Positions 35,931 through 46,717 of a DNA stretch of 64,000 bases are shown here, in pieces. The translations under genes were made by a program, and so were the position numbers. The notes beneath the pieces are model-generated. The model was given only the letters and a program-made list of their open reading frames with translations. It did not search any database and had not been told where the DNA came from. Every line of letters starts with the position of its first letter. The first letter of the stretch is position 1. Source of the DNA: Candidatus Thiodiazotropha endoloripes (GTDB taxonomy: Bacteria; Pseudomonadota; Gammaproteobacteria; Chromatiales; Chromatiaceae); assembly GCF_001708965.1 (NCBI RefSeq), contig NZ_LVJW01000006.1:310001-374000 (forward strand). The letters run 5' to 3'.

Positions 35931-38900
35931 TGTCTATTTTCCGTCAGAACTTCGTTGATATTCTCCAACAACTCACTCTCCTGATAGGGTTTACCGAGAC
36001 AGCGTTTGACCCCCAGATCCATTGCCCGCTGCCTGTGTTTGTCACCCACCCTTGAGGAGATCATGATGATCGGCAATCCGTAATAGTCCACAGAGTTGTT
36101 GATGTGTCTCGCCAGCTCAAAGCCATCCATACGTGGCATCTCGATATCGAGCAGCATGATATCCGGCACCTGCTCCTGCAACAGCGCCACCGCTTCAACT
36201 CCATCCTTTGCGGTAACCACATCCATATCGTGGCGTTCCAGCAAGCGGCTGGTGACTTTACGTACTGTAATGGAGTCATCCACTACCATGACCCGAAGAC
36301 GCTCTTCCAGTTTTTTCTGTTCAGAATCGGGCTTCATGACCGGTGCCGCATGGGTCGCATCCATACGCACCAGAGCAGCCAGATCGAGGATCAGGGCAAC
36401 TCGGCCATCGGCGAGAATCGTACCGCCTGTTATCCAGCGGACACTGCCAACCTGTTTACCCAGGCTTTTCACAACCACCTGTCGGCTACCCATCAGATCA
36501 TCAACCTGCAGAGCTACCTGATGTTCACCGGTTTGCAACAATAAAAGTGGCAACCAACGCATGCCTTCATGTATCTCATGCTGTCCTGCACCCATCATCC
36601 GGCCAAGATAGCTCACCTTATACTGCTTGCCACCGTAATCGAAACTATCCTGTTTACCTTCATAGCAGCGCAGAATCTCATCACGCCGGATTCGAACCAC
36701 GCCACTGATACTCCCATGAGGGATGGCATAGATCTCTTCACCAACACGGATCAACAGGGCATCGGTAATCGCCAGGGTCAGAGGTAGGCGGATGATGAAA
36801 CTGGTGCCCCTTCCGGGTTGTGAATCGATCTCCAGGGAACCACCGAGCTGTTTCACCTCGCTGGTTACCACGTCGAGGCCCACACCGCGTCCGGAGATCT
36901 GGGTGACTTCTTTGGCGGTACTGAAACCTGGTAGCAGCACACACTGGATCAGATCGTCATCACTGATCTCCGCATCGGCATTGATCATGCCCTGCTCAAG
37001 CGCCCGTTTACGAATTGCTTCGATGTCCAGACCTTTACCATCATCGGAGAGGGTAATCAGGACATCGGTCGCCTCACGGTCGAGATAGAGGGAGATCCGG
37101 CCGGTACCCTGCTTGCCATCGGCAAGACGCTGGTCCGGTGGCTCGATACCATGGGAAACGGAGTTACGCAGTAGATGCTCCAGTACCGGCACCATGCGGT
37201 TCAGGATACTGCGATCCAACTCACCCTCAATACCAAAGCACTCCAGATTGGCTTTTTTATTCAACTGCCCTGCGGTCTGCCTGACAAGCCGCTGCATCCT
37301 GGGGACCAGTGTTGCAAAAGGCACCATCCGGGTACGCAACAGGCCATCCTGCAGATCGGTGGATATTCTGGACTGCTGTAACAGCAGGGTATCGGTCTCA
37401 CGTTGCAGATCACGCAGTGACTCATTGATATTACCCAGATCATTGACTGTCTCCACCAGAGCTCTGGAGAGCTGCTGCATGGTGGAGAAGCGATCAAGCT
37501 CCAGGGGATCGAATTCGGTCCGGCCCTGATCCTCTTTTTCGGTTTCCCGCTCCCAGCGATAGAGTATCTGCGCCTCCGTTTCGATCTCCAGATTTCGCAA
37601 TTGTGTGTAGAGACGGGAGACGGTCTGTTCAAGCTCAGAGAGGTTGAAGCCCAATACACTGTTCTGCTGTTCCAGACGGGCGCGATAGATACTCACCTCA
37701 CCCGCATGGTTGACCAGCCGGTCCATCAGGTCGGCATTGACCCGGACCTGCTCTTTATTTGGTTTAAATCCGGCTTTCTCTGTTTCCTGGTCCTGCTCCG
37801 GATTGAGCAGTTTGGCAATCTCTTCGTTGAATGGCAGTACCTGAGCGGTCGGCTGCTCCGCTTGGGGCTCTTCCGCCAGCATGCTGCTCTCGGAAACCTC
37901 CTGTATGGTCTCAACCATGTCACCATGGGCGGGTGTCATCTCCCCACCCAGCAAGTTGTGCAGCTGTTCGACCTGTAAATCGGCGGCGGGCACTTTGCCG
38001 GTCTTGGCAATGGTGTCGACCTGGAATGCCAAGTGGTCAATACTGTGACGCAGGGCCTCGGTGACTGTTTCCAACGGATCGATCTCACCTTCCGCCAAGG
38101 CGGTCATCACCGATTCCACTGCATGACTCAGATCGCCGATCGGCATGATACCGGCGAGTCGGGCACTGCCTTTCAGGGTATGCAGATTTCGCTGCATGCC
38201 ATCGATCGCTTCCTGATCATCCAGTTTATCGAGCCACTGCAGGAAGCGGGCTTCGACCTGCTCCATAAACTCTTTAGCCTCTTCGATGAAGATCTGAATC
38301 AGCTCCTCATCTTCTCCCACATCCAGCAGGACTTCATCATGCATCATGAGGAAGGATTCATCCGGTTGCCGCAGCGCTTCCTCAGAAACATCTTCCACTT
38401 TGACATCCAACTCGGAGGCATCGATCTGAATATCGTCCAAATCTTCAACAGCCTGCTGCGGCACGGATTCGGACTCGGTCTCAACGGCCTCTTCCGCATG
38501 CTGCTGCTTGAGCTCTTCAAGCTCCTCAAGCTCTTCCTTAAGATCGGGATCGATCAGATCCTCAACCTCATCTTCCTCTTCGATACCCTTATCGATCAGT
38601 GTCTGGATATCAGCGATCAGAGAATCTGCCCGATGTATCTGATTCGAGGTCTCGGCATCATCGGTTTGGGTGGCCAGCAGATCGAGGGCGGAACGGGAGA
38701 GGCCCATCACCTCTTCATCCGCAGGGATATGCCCCCTGATAACCCCATTCAGCAATGACTCCATTGCATGACTGAGATCACCAACCGGTTCGATACCCGC
38801 CAGACGGGAGCTGCCCTTTACCGTATGCAAGGCACGCAGAATGGCATCCAGATATTGATGATCCGAGGGTTCATCCTGCCATTTCCGGAACTGATCTTCG

Positions 38901-41900
38901 AGGGTTTCGAGCAGCTCTTTCGACTCCTCCACAAAGATATCAACCAGTTCGCGGTCTTCACTGACTTCGAACAGATCACCCTCGTGGAGAAAGCTCATCG
39001 GTTCTGCGTAGTAACTGCTCGCATCGAGCTCTTCGCTGCTTTCCGGTTCGATCTGCTCCTGCTCTTCTGCCACCTCTTCCAGGGCACTCTGCAGTTCAAG
39101 CTCCTGAAGATGCTCATCCTCTTCCTGATCGGCCTGCTCGATTTCGAGTTCAGCATCAGGAAAGGCCTCATCGGCGAGTTGCAGCTCTGCCTCGAGTTCC
39201 TCATCGTGCAACGCTTCCGGTTCCTCTTCAGCGTCACGGGTCTCTACTGAGGCAGATGGATACTCAAGATCGGAGAGTAACTGTGTTGAAACAGGTACTC
39301 TGCCAACGCTGGCCGCATCTTCAACCTGAGTCGCGAGGAAATCGAACGCCTGTCGAACCAGATCCTGTAGCCGTTGATTTGCGGTTTCGCCATCCCTCAA
39401 CAACTTCTCGAAAAGATCCTCAAGGGCATGACTGAGATCACCGATGGGATTGATGCCGGCAAGCCTGGAGCTGCCTTTCAGGGTATGAAGCGTACGTTTG
39501 ATGCCGTCGACCACAGTCTCATCATTGAGTGAGTTCTGCCAGTCGTTATAACCCTGCTCAAGCGCCTCGAGTAACTCACGGCCCTCTTCAATGAAGATCT
39601 CCAGCAGCTCTTCGTCGCCTTCCACATCAAAATAGTCTGTGGATTGCAGATAGCTGGCTGACTCGTAAAAACCGCTATCCTCACCCTCCTCTGCGGCCAA
39701 CAGACCGGAATCGATCTCGTTCGCCTCGAGCTCTTCCAAAATCAGATCGGAAGCAAGCTCGATCGATTCATCATCAGCCAGTCCGATCTCTTCGATTGCC
39801 TCGATCTGGAGCTCTTCATCCAGTGCCGATGCTTCATCCAGGGAGATAACCTCTTCTTCGCTGATGCTCTCATCAGCCATTAAAGGTTCGGCTTCCGCTA
39901 TGACTTCTTCTACGTCCTTTTCACTCGCTTCAATCTCCTGCAGCGCTTCATTCAGGCCCTGCAGAAAGATCTCAACATTCGGTTCAGGCAGATTCTCATC
40001 CGGCAGCAACTTCAGCAGTTGACGGATATAGCCAACACTGCCGTCCACCAGATCAACCACTTTCGCCTCAGCCGGCATCTGGTTTTCATGAACGGCTCTG
40101 ACATAGTCCTCCATCGCTTCACTGAGTGTCGCGATTGGTGTGATGCCGGCCATGTGTGCACTGCCATGTAAAGTGTGGCAGGCCCGAACTACCTCTTCAG
40201 GTACCAACATGGGCGGAGTGATGCCCCTGGCCTGTTTGAGAAATACTTCTATCTCCTGTAGGTGATCCTCTGACTCTTCAGCGAAAACCTCCAGGAGTTC
40301 GGTGTCGATTTCGATCTCAAGATCCGAATCGGTAAACTCACCTTCCGCCTCTTCGACAGAAGTCCCCTCAAGCATCACCTCACCGAGGGCGGCGACTTCT
40401 TCGTCACTGATTTCAGAGAGCGGCTCAAGCTCGGGCTCATCCAGTGAGGCCACCTCCAGCTCTTCGAGCGCCGGCGCATCCTCTTCCGCAACCTCGATTT
40501 CCGCCGTTTCGTCTGGCAAATCCTCGGCTTGGATTTCAATTTCGTCAGCAGCTTCTTCGAAGGCTTCAACCTCGATACTCCCATCTGACTCAGTCGGCTG
40601 CTGTTCCGCTTCGCTTACAACCGGTTCCGCCGGTTGTTCGATGGGGCGCCCCTCAGACAGAGCATGAGCATGGCTCTGGAGCAGCTCCACATCTACCGCG
40701 GGACTGATACCCTGTTCCTGGGAATCGATCAGTACCGGCAAGGCTTCTGTCACCTGATTGAGCAGCTCCATCATCTCAGGTGAAACCTTGATCGTTTCAT
40801 CGATCAGCCGGTTCAGCATATTCTCCACAGACCAGGCAAGCTCACCAATCACTTTGGCACCGACAAGCCGGCCACTCCCCTTCAGGGTATGGAATGAGCG
40901 ACGAAAAATGGTCAGTGCATCACGATCGGACTGATCATGTTGCCAGCGGGGCAGATAGGTCTGAATGTTTTCAAGCTCTTCTCTGGCCTCTTCGATGAAG
41001 ATCTCCAGAATTTCCGGATCGATATCCTCCAGCATCGGCTTGTCTGCAGCCGCAATCTCTTCATCCTGCACTGGTTCGGGTTCAGGTTGTGATTCAGACG
41101 CTGTTGTATCTTCCGCCGAAGCGAGAATTTCCACTTCCGGTTGAGGTGGCTCGATCTGCAGGCTGCTGGCACCAAATTCGAGATCGGATACCTCTTCCTC
41201 TTCAAGATCATATCCTTCAGCATGATCGGCAGACTCATCCAGCTGGATGGGCTCTACCGGCTCCACATATTCACTCACTTCTGCCACGCCATCGCTCATC
41301 AGATCATTCAGCGAGGCTTGCGCGATGGCGAGAATCTCACGACGATCACCAGCGCCATCCACCAATGTTTCCAGGTAGTACTCGATACTACTGACCACAT
41401 CAGCGAGGGAGTTCAGCTGCTGTCTGCTCGGCGGTGCGGTGGCTTCGATCAATTGATTTTTAATGATCGCGCCGGTTTGCGACATCAATTCCGCCGCTTC
41501 CCTCAGATTGAGCATCTGCAGCGCGCCTTCAACACGCCGGAATCCCTGACGTACCGGCTCCAAAACTGAGGTATCGTCAGTTGCTTCAGTGAAACTGATG
41601 ATGGTCTCTTTCGCCCGCGCAATCTCAACCTTGGTTTCACGCACGGTCTGCTTGATCAGATTCTGGTACTCACCTTCAGGCAGGCTGTCTCCCAGTGTGT
41701 TCTCATCAATGGTTTCCGCCGCACCTGGCTGAAAGGTATGCAGGGTGCTGAGCGAGGACTCCACATAGAGGATATCCCCCGCCATCTCCATTAACTCGAA
41801 CTCTTCCGGTAAAACGCCCTGTTCGACGAAGGTCTTGACCTTGTCCGCCTGCCGATTGAGTCGGGATCGCAAGGCACCCTGACCGATCATGCCAAGGGTA

Positions 41901-42961
41901 TCCGCGAGTTTGCGCGTTGGCGCTTCGAGATGACCAAGCATCTCCATATCCGCCTTTTCGTCGCGCATGAACAGATCGAGAATATCCTTGATCCGGGTCA
42001 GCTCACTGCTCACCGCATCCTTGATCGATTCCGCCAGTTCCGCATTCGAACCTGTCAGTCCGAGCCGGCCCTGATTGAGCTGATCTTCGGAAGGCATCAC
42101 CGCATCGAGATTGTAGGCCTGTTTGATCTCCAGAATGACAGGGTTTTGCGAGTTCGCCCTGGCAATGTAATAGAGCAGGTTTTTCAACAGCGCCGACGGC
42201 GGCTCATCCACCAAACTCTGCTCACCACTGTCGATGATAATCTTCATCTTCCGGTCGAGTCGACTGAACAGCTGCTTCACGGCAATACCAGGCGCAATGG
42301 TATTGTCGATCAAGCCATGCATCAGTCCCTCTGCCACCCAGAACAGATGCTGCACCGACTCGGTGCCCGCACTCTTATGGATGGTGGTGAAAACGTCCCG
42401 CAGCAGTGGCCAGCCATGTACGGTATCCCGTTTGCGATACCAGCTCAGCAGCCCCAGATGGAACTTCTGCCTGACCTGTCGCACCAGCGCTGGAAGATCT
42501 TTGTTGACTTCATCGGTGGTGGATTCGGTTTCGATTTCCGGTTTGAACAAAGCCGCTTCAGAGAGCAATGGCGCATCCCGCACCGCCCGCAGATCGTTGA
42601 GCAACGGCAGAATGATCAGCGGAATATCCGCATCCCCGCCCTGCAGCTTCTCGAGATAATCGGGCAGCTGAATCAAGGCCAGCATCAATGCCTCGGCGGC
42701 ATCCTCCTCCTGCCGGACGATGCCCTCCGACATGTCCCGCACCACCAGCTCCATCTCCTCTGCGAGCATACTGGGACCGTAGACCTGGACCATCTGCAGG
42801 ACCCGGGCTATCTGATGCAGGTGATCACCGCAGGTAGCGAGTGATTCGTTGTCGCCAGGAGATTCCACATAGGATTCCAGCGCTTGGCGCGCATGACGAA
42901 TCGAAACATCCAATTCGTCTTTTACCCAATTCAGGGCGCCAAAGTCTTGCGCATTACTCAT
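35927..42961 (-). CDS. chpA: ChpA-type hybrid chemosensory histidine kinase
   Basis: 2344 residues. The N-terminal 600 residues are helical and resemble FimL/degenerate phosphotransfer domains. Five Hpt domains with HTLKGS-type motifs follow at about residues 690 (HTLKGSGRL), 930 (HTLHGSAHM), 1158, 1377 (HTVKGSSRL) and 1593, joined by Glu/Asp-rich linkers. A CheA dimerisation region, the ATPase with NSVSHGIEPP and GRGVGLDVV (about 1920-2060), a CheW domain and a C-terminal receiver (2220-2340; VVDDSITVRK, DIMLLDIEMPRMDG) complete it. It phosphorylates PilG and PilH to control type IV pilus extension and retraction. Pseudomonas ChpA has eight transfer domains; this version may have fewer canonical ones. 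Confidence 0.93.
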   Translation of the reverse strand: MSNAQDFGALNWVKDELDVSIRHARQALESYVESPGDNESLATCGDHLHQIARVLQMVQVYGPSMLAEEMELVVRDMSEGIVRQEEDAAEALMLALIQLPDYLEKLQGGDADIPLIILPLLNDLRAVRDAPLLSEAALFKPEIETESTTDEVNKDLPALVRQVRQKFHLGLLSWYRKRDTVHGWPLLRDVFTTIHKSAGTESVQHLFWVAEGLMHGLIDNTIAPGIAVKQLFSRLDRKMKIIIDSGEQSLVDEPPSALLKNLLYYIARANSQNPVILEIKQAYNLDAVMPSEDQLNQGRLGLTGSNAELAESIKDAVSSELTRIKDILDLFMRDEKADMEMLGHLEAPTRKLADTLGMIGQGALRSRLNRQADKVKTFVEQGVLPEEFELMEMAGDILYVESSLSTLHTFQPGAAETIDENTLGDSLPEGEYQNLIKQTVRETKVEIARAKETIISFTEATDDTSVLEPVRQGFRRVEGALQMLNLREAAELMSQTGAIIKNQLIEATAPPSRQQLNSLADVVSSIEYYLETLVDGAGDRREILAIAQASLNDLMSDGVAEVSEYVEPVEPIQLDESADHAEGYDLEEEEVSDLEFGASSLQIEPPQPEVEILASAEDTTASESQPEPEPVQDEEIAAADKPMLEDIDPEILEIFIEEAREELENIQTYLPRWQHDQSDRDALTIFRRSFHTLKGSGRLVGAKVIGELAWSVENMLNRLIDETIKVSPEMMELLNQVTEALPVLIDSQEQGISPAVDVELLQSHAHALSEGRPIEQPAEPVVSEAEQQPTESDGSIEVEAFEEAADEIEIQAEDLPDETAEIEVAEEDAPALEELEVASLDEPELEPLSEISDEEVAALGEVMLEGTSVEEAEGEFTDSDLEIEIDTELLEVFAEESEDHLQEIEVFLKQARGITPPMLVPEEVVRACHTLHGSAHMAGITPIATLSEAMEDYVRAVHENQMPAEAKVVDLVDGSVGYIRQLLKLLPDENLPEPNVEIFLQGLNEALQEIEASEKDVEEVIAEAEPLMADESISEEEVISLDEASALDEELQIEAIEEIGLADDESIELASDLILEELEANEIDSGLLAAEEGEDSGFYESASYLQSTDYFDVEGDEELLEIFIEEGRELLEALEQGYNDWQNSLNDETVVDGIKRTLHTLKGSSRLAGINPIGDLSHALEDLFEKLLRDGETANQRLQDLVRQAFDFLATQVEDAASVGRVPVSTQLLSDLEYPSASVETRDAEEEPEALHDEELEAELQLADEAFPDAELEIEQADQEEDEHLQELELQSALEEVAEEQEQIEPESSEELDASSYYAEPMSFLHEGDLFEVSEDRELVDIFVEESKELLETLEDQFRKWQDEPSDHQYLDAILRALHTVKGSSRLAGIEPVGDLSHAMESLLNGVIRGHIPADEEVMGLSRSALDLLATQTDDAETSNQIHRADSLIADIQTLIDKGIEEEDEVEDLIDPDLKEELEELEELKQQHAEEAVETESESVPQQAVEDLDDIQIDASELDVKVEDVSEEALRQPDESFLMMHDEVLLDVGEDEELIQIFIEEAKEFMEQVEARFLQWLDKLDDQEAIDGMQRNLHTLKGSARLAGIMPIGDLSHAVESVMTALAEGEIDPLETVTEALRHSIDHLAFQVDTIAKTGKVPAADLQVEQLHNLLGGEMTPAHGDMVETIQEVSESSMLAEEPQAEQPTAQVLPFNEEIAKLLNPEQDQETEKAGFKPNKEQVRVNADLMDRLVNHAGEVSIYRARLEQQNSVLGFNLSELEQTVSRLYTQLRNLEIETEAQILYRWERETEKEDQGRTEFDPLELDRFSTMQQLSRALVETVNDLGNINESLRDLQRETDTLLLQQSRISTDLQDGLLRTRMVPFATLVPRMQRLVRQTAGQLNKKANLECFGIEGELDRSILNRMVPVLEHLLRNSVSHGIEPPDQRLADGKQGTGRISLYLDREATDVLITLSDDGKGLDIEAIRKRALEQGMINADAEISDDDLIQCVLLPGFSTAKEVTQISGRGVGLDVVTSEVKQLGGSLEIDSQPGRGTSFIIRLPLTLAITDALLIRVGEEIYAIPHGSISGVVRIRRDEILRCYEGKQDSFDYGGKQYKVSYLGRMMGAGQHEIHEGMRWLPLLLLQTGEHQVALQVDDLMGSRQVVVKSLGKQVGSVRWITGGTILADGRVALILDLAALVRMDATHAAPVMKPDSEQKKLEERLRVMVVDDSITVRKVTSRLLERHDMDVVTAKDGVEAVALLQEQVPDIMLLDIEMPRMDGFELARHINNSVDYYGLPIIMISSRVGDKHRQRAMDLGVKRCLGKPYQESELLENINEVLTENRQ

Positions 42962-43041
42962 ATGCGTTGCACTCCTGTCTGGAAACCGCGTCGGCTCTCG
43001 ATCATGCTTGTCATCACGCCCAATGGCTTGCCTTCAGTTGA

Positions 43042-45084
43042 TCAGGCTGGCAGACGGAAACCGGCAACCGACTTTTGCAGCTGATCCGAGAGATCGGCCA
43101 AGGCCCCGATGGAGTTCGCGGTCTGATGCGTACCCTCGGAGGTCTGATTGGTGATCTCCTGAATGACACTCATGGTATCTTTTACATTTACCGCCTGATC
43201 AGACTGGGTCTGGGCGGAGGTGGCGATCTTGCCGGTGAGATCAGCGATATACTGAGATACGCTCTCGATCTCTTTCAGGGCTTCACCAGCGTCTTCCGCC
43301 AGAGTCGCCCCCTTGACCACACCTGAAGTACTGGCCTCCATGGAGGTCACCGCTTCGTTGGTATCTGCCTGAATGGTTTTTACCAGCGCTTCGATCTGTT
43401 TGGTGGCGTTGATAGAACGCTCCGCGAGACGCTGTACTTCGTCCGCAACCACCGCAAATCCGCGCCCGGCTTCACCCGCCATGGCCGCCTGCATGGCCGC
43501 GTTCAAGGCGAGAATATTGGTCTGGTCCGCGATGTCGTCGATCAGCTCAACGATGTCACCGATCTCCTGGGAACTCTCACCGAGTCGTTTGATTCGTTTC
43601 GAGGTCTCCTGAATCTGTTCACGGATGTTATCCATACCGGCGATGGTGTTGCGCACGGTCTCCGCACCGGTGCTGGCGATCTCAACCGAACGTTTGGCAA
43701 CTTCCGCCGACTCGGTCGCATCCTGGGACATCTGATCGATCGCACCAGTCATATCACCGATGGAATCATTCGCCTGGGTGATCTGTTCCGCCTGATGCTC
43801 ACTCGCCTCAGCAAGATGCATCGCGGTCGCCCGACTCTCCTGGGTTGCACTGGAGACCTGTTCCGAGGTCTGGTTGATGGTGGTAACCAGTTCACGCAGC
43901 GCCTCGATGGCGTAGTTGATCGAGTCGGCGATGGCGCCGGTGATGTCTTCGGTCACACTGGCGGTTACGGTCAGGTCGCCGTCCGCCAGGTCACCCATCT
44001 CATCCAGCAGCTGCAGGATCGCCTTCTGGTTGTTCTCATTCTGCTGTTTACTCGCCAGCTCACGACGCTGCGCATCGACAACCAGCTGCATACCGAGCAG
44101 TACCAGGAAGAGTAAGGCGGCACCACCGAACACAGCGATCATGCCGGGCCCCGCTTTGATGCCGAGGACGGAAAAACGCCCAGGTGACTTACCATAAGCA
44201 CCAATCAGGGTCTCAGCCGCGTCACTCGCCTGATCCGATGAGGCACTGACCATGGAGGCAGCTTCCAGTGCCGGCAGCACATCCGGGATGTTCTGAATAA
44301 TCTCAGTGGCATTATCCTGGATGGTGGTAAACAGGGTGGCTACATCATCCAGTCGCTGCGAGGCGATCTTATCCTTAACCTTGGAGATACCCATCTCCGA
44401 ATCACCGTTTTTCAAACCCTCAAGGATTCGGCCGAACAGATCGGCATCACGGCTGAATTGGTCGATCGCGGCGGCGGTTTTCTGGCCCCCGTCGAGGACC
44501 TGATTGACATTGGAGTTGATACGCTGGATCAACATCTCCTGCTCGGTGGCGATATAGACCTGACGTCTGGGAGCATTACTGTTGATCAGCACTTCGGCCA
44601 GCTCTTCCGACAGCTCCTGAAGCTGGGGAACGAATTCGGAAATAATGGCGGAAAACTCATCGATTGCCAGGATGTTCTCCTGGGCTTTGAGAATCTCATC
44701 GATATTGCTGCGCAGTGCCAGCCACTTATTCTCAAGATCGTTCAGTTCAGTATTCACTTCATCCGGGGATCCAGGCAGATCACTGGCGGCACCACCACCG
44801 TTCTTCAGCTCCCACATGATGTTCTCAAACCGATCACGACTCTTTTGCAGCGGCTTGAATGATTCAAGTTCACCTCGAGCGGCTGACAGGGCGTATTTGG
44901 CAATTCGCTGTGACAGAACCTGCTGTTCCGCAGCACGGATCAGATACTGTTCGTCATAGGACTCCTGCTGGGTTGTATGCAAGAAGGTCACGAGTGCCAA
45001 GATAAGAGACACCAGCACCAAAACAGCTAAAATGGTGATGACCTTATTTGAGGGCAGAGTACCACCCACGCGTTTGCCTTTCAT
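43042..45084 (-). CDS. pilJ: PilJ, type IV pilus methyl-accepting chemotaxis protein
   Basis: 680 residues. Two transmembrane helices (about 13-35 and 312-334) bracket a helical periplasmic sensor with two PilJ-type four-helix units ([19 protein letters not shown] and [18 protein letters not shown] are matching repeats). The cytoplasmic signalling tip is [20 protein letters not shown] with [20 protein letters not shown]. In Pseudomonas PilJ senses pilus state and surface contact and passes it to ChpA through PilI. It precedes chpA by only 80 bp, leaving no room for pilK. Confidence 0.94.
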   Translation of the reverse strand: MKGKRVGGTLPSNKVITILAVLVLVSLILALVTFLHTTQQESYDEQYLIRAAEQQVLSQRIAKYALSAARGELESFKPLQKSRDRFENIMWELKNGGGAASDLPGSPDEVNTELNDLENKWLALRSNIDEILKAQENILAIDEFSAIISEFVPQLQELSEELAEVLINSNAPRRQVYIATEQEMLIQRINSNVNQVLDGGQKTAAAIDQFSRDADLFGRILEGLKNGDSEMGISKVKDKIASQRLDDVATLFTTIQDNATEIIQNIPDVLPALEAASMVSASSDQASDAAETLIGAYGKSPGRFSVLGIKAGPGMIAVFGGAALLFLVLLGMQLVVDAQRRELASKQQNENNQKAILQLLDEMGDLADGDLTVTASVTEDITGAIADSINYAIEALRELVTTINQTSEQVSSATQESRATAMHLAEASEHQAEQITQANDSIGDMTGAIDQMSQDATESAEVAKRSVEIASTGAETVRNTIAGMDNIREQIQETSKRIKRLGESSQEIGDIVELIDDIADQTNILALNAAMQAAMAGEAGRGFAVVADEVQRLAERSINATKQIEALVKTIQADTNEAVTSMEASTSGVVKGATLAEDAGEALKEIESVSQYIADLTGKIATSAQTQSDQAVNVKDTMSVIQEITNQTSEGTHQTANSIGALADLSDQLQKSVAGFRLPA

Positions 45085-45140
45085 TCTTCTTTCTCCCGAA
45101 AGCTTAAGCCCAAATCCTAAGTTCAGTAACTCTCATGGCA

Positions 45141-45710
45141 TCAGGTTGCCGCGATCTGAAAAACCGGGTCATCGGCCAGCGCCTGCAGACTGAAGACCGG
45201 CCATGCCATGCCGTCCTGATCAAATTCAAACTGAACATATTTTGAAAAATATTCGCTAACCATCTGCACTTCTTTTGCAGTCTCCCTGGTGAAGTGGCGC
45301 ATACCGACCATCTCGCCCACCAGCACCCCACTCAAACCGCTTCCAATGGTAAATACCAGCACTCGGCTCCGGCGGGTTCGCCGGGTCTTCTCACCAATCA
45401 GAAACAGTTGTAGATCGATTACCGGTATCAGGGTGCCACGCACATTGGCCACTCCCATCATCCAGGGTTTTGAACCGGGTACCGGTGTCAGTGCAGAGGG
45501 ATAATTGAGAATCTCTTTGACGCTGCTCAAAGGTGCAATAAAGCGGCTGTCGCCCACATAGAACATCACCCCTTCCCAGTAACTCTGTATCAGCTCCTGC
45601 TGGGGTAGACCTTTTGCATTGTTCCGACTGCGCTGTTCCAGATTAGCCAGTAACTGGACAACCCCCTGGGGCGAATCTATAACGCTCTGTTGCATGGCGT
45701 CATCAGGCAT
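45141..45710 (-). CDS. pilI: PilI, CheW-like adaptor
   Basis: 189 residues with one CheW domain: GDSRFIAPLSSVKEILNYPS, TPVPGSKPWMMGVANVRGTL and IPVIDLQLFL are the standard blocks. It couples PilJ to ChpA. It overlaps the end of pilH by 8 bp, so these genes are one transcript. An in-frame Met6 is an alternative start. Confidence 0.92.
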   Translation of the reverse strand: MPDDAMQQSVIDSPQGVVQLLANLEQRSRNNAKGLPQQELIQSYWEGVMFYVGDSRFIAPLSSVKEILNYPSALTPVPGSKPWMMGVANVRGTLIPVIDLQLFLIGEKTRRTRRSRVLVFTIGSGLSGVLVGEMVGMRHFTRETAKEVQMVSEYFSKYVQFEFDQDGMAWPVFSLQALADDPVFQIAAT

Positions 45711-46140
45711 TGATCAGCGCCTTGATCTTATGGAGAAGTTCTGCAGGAGAGACCGGCTTCACCATGTATTCAGTGGCACCCTGGCGCATTCCCCAATTGA
45801 TATCTGTCTGTTGATCTTTGGTGGTCACCATGATCACAGGAATATTGGCCGTGGATTCGTCATTCTTTAACTGCCGGGTTGCCTGAAATCCATTCAGCAC
45901 CGGCATTACCACATCCATTAAAATCAGGTCAGGCAGCTCCTTTTTCGCCATCTCCACCCCTTCCTGTCCGTCACTGGCAACCAGTATCTGATATCCCTGC
46001 TTAGTTAGAATTTTTTTGAAAACAACTACTTCGGTGGGCGAATCATCGACCACGAGAATCCGACCCTTAGCCTCTCCGCTAACCGGGTGATTGCTCTCTT
46101 CTTCCTGCTCGCGACCCTTGCGAAAAATATTTTTGATCAT
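45703..46140 (-). CDS. pilH: PilH, single-domain response regulator
   Basis: 145 residues: a charged N-terminal extension of about 27 residues (RKGREQEEESNHP), then a complete receiver domain. ILVVDDSPTEVVVFKK supplies the acidic pocket, LILMDVVMPVLNG the phosphorylated Asp, TTKDQQTD the Thr region and YMVKPV the Lys. There is no output domain. In Pseudomonas PilH acts in retraction and in draining phosphate from the system. The N-terminal extension is longer than in the canonical protein. A 130-bp gap separates it from pilG. Confidence 0.92.
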   Translation of the reverse strand: MIKNIFRKGREQEEESNHPVSGEAKGRILVVDDSPTEVVVFKKILTKQGYQILVASDGQEGVEMAKKELPDLILMDVVMPVLNGFQATRQLKNDESTANIPVIMVTTKDQQTDINWGMRQGATEYMVKPVSPAELLHKIKALINA

Positions 46141-46272
46141 CGAATCTCTCTGCCCGTTGGTTCTAGTCCTTAGCGGCTGACACCGGAATGTCTTTAAATA
46201 ACCCTACATCCTTGCAGTTTTCAGCCATCTCAAACCAAATCGCACCAATCAGTATATTAGGACTTGTTAAAA

Positions 46273-46677
46273 CTAGGCCGCAGTATTCACATATCGACGA
46301 ATTGCGCCTAACAGCTCATCCTTGGTGAACGGCTTAGTCAGATATTGCTCTGAACCCACAATCCTGCCCCGCGCACGGTCGAACAGGCCATCCTTACTGG
46401 ATAGCATGATCACAGGAATATTCTTATACACATCATTATGTTTAATGAGTGCACAGGTCTGATAGCCATCAAGACGCGGCATCATGATATCGACGAAAAT
46501 CACATCCGGATGGTGGTCGGCGATCATCGCCAATGCTTCAAAACCGTCCGTCGCCGTGGATACCTCACAGCCCGCCTTTTTCAATAGACTTTCGGCGGTA
46601 CGCCGAATCGTCTTACTATCATCGATGACCATGACTCTGACACCAGAGATGTCCTTTTCAGTTTCATCACCACTCAC
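46273..46677 (-). CDS. pilG: PilG, single-domain response regulator
   Basis: 134-residue stand-alone receiver. VMVIDDSKTIRRTAESLL, VIFVDIMMPRLDGYQTC (phospho-Asp), MLSSKDGLFDRARGRIVGSE and YLTKPF match PilG closely. It would receive phosphate from ChpA and promote pilus extension through PilB/FimX-type partners. It is the first core gene of the cluster, and a rhodanese gene lies just upstream. The SSKDGLFDRARG segment is a good PilG identifier. Confidence 0.93.
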   Translation of the reverse strand: MSGDETEKDISGVRVMVIDDSKTIRRTAESLLKKAGCEVSTATDGFEALAMIADHHPDVIFVDIMMPRLDGYQTCALIKHNDVYKNIPVIMLSSKDGLFDRARGRIVGSEQYLTKPFTKDELLGAIRRYVNTAA

Positions 46678-46717
46678 GTTGAAATCCTCATGTCACGGAC
46701 ATATACATAACAAACAA

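Noticed and set aside
41930-42844. 304-codon plus-strand open frame opposite chpA
   Set aside because: His/Arg/Gln-rich antisense product with no domain; chpA is continuous across it.
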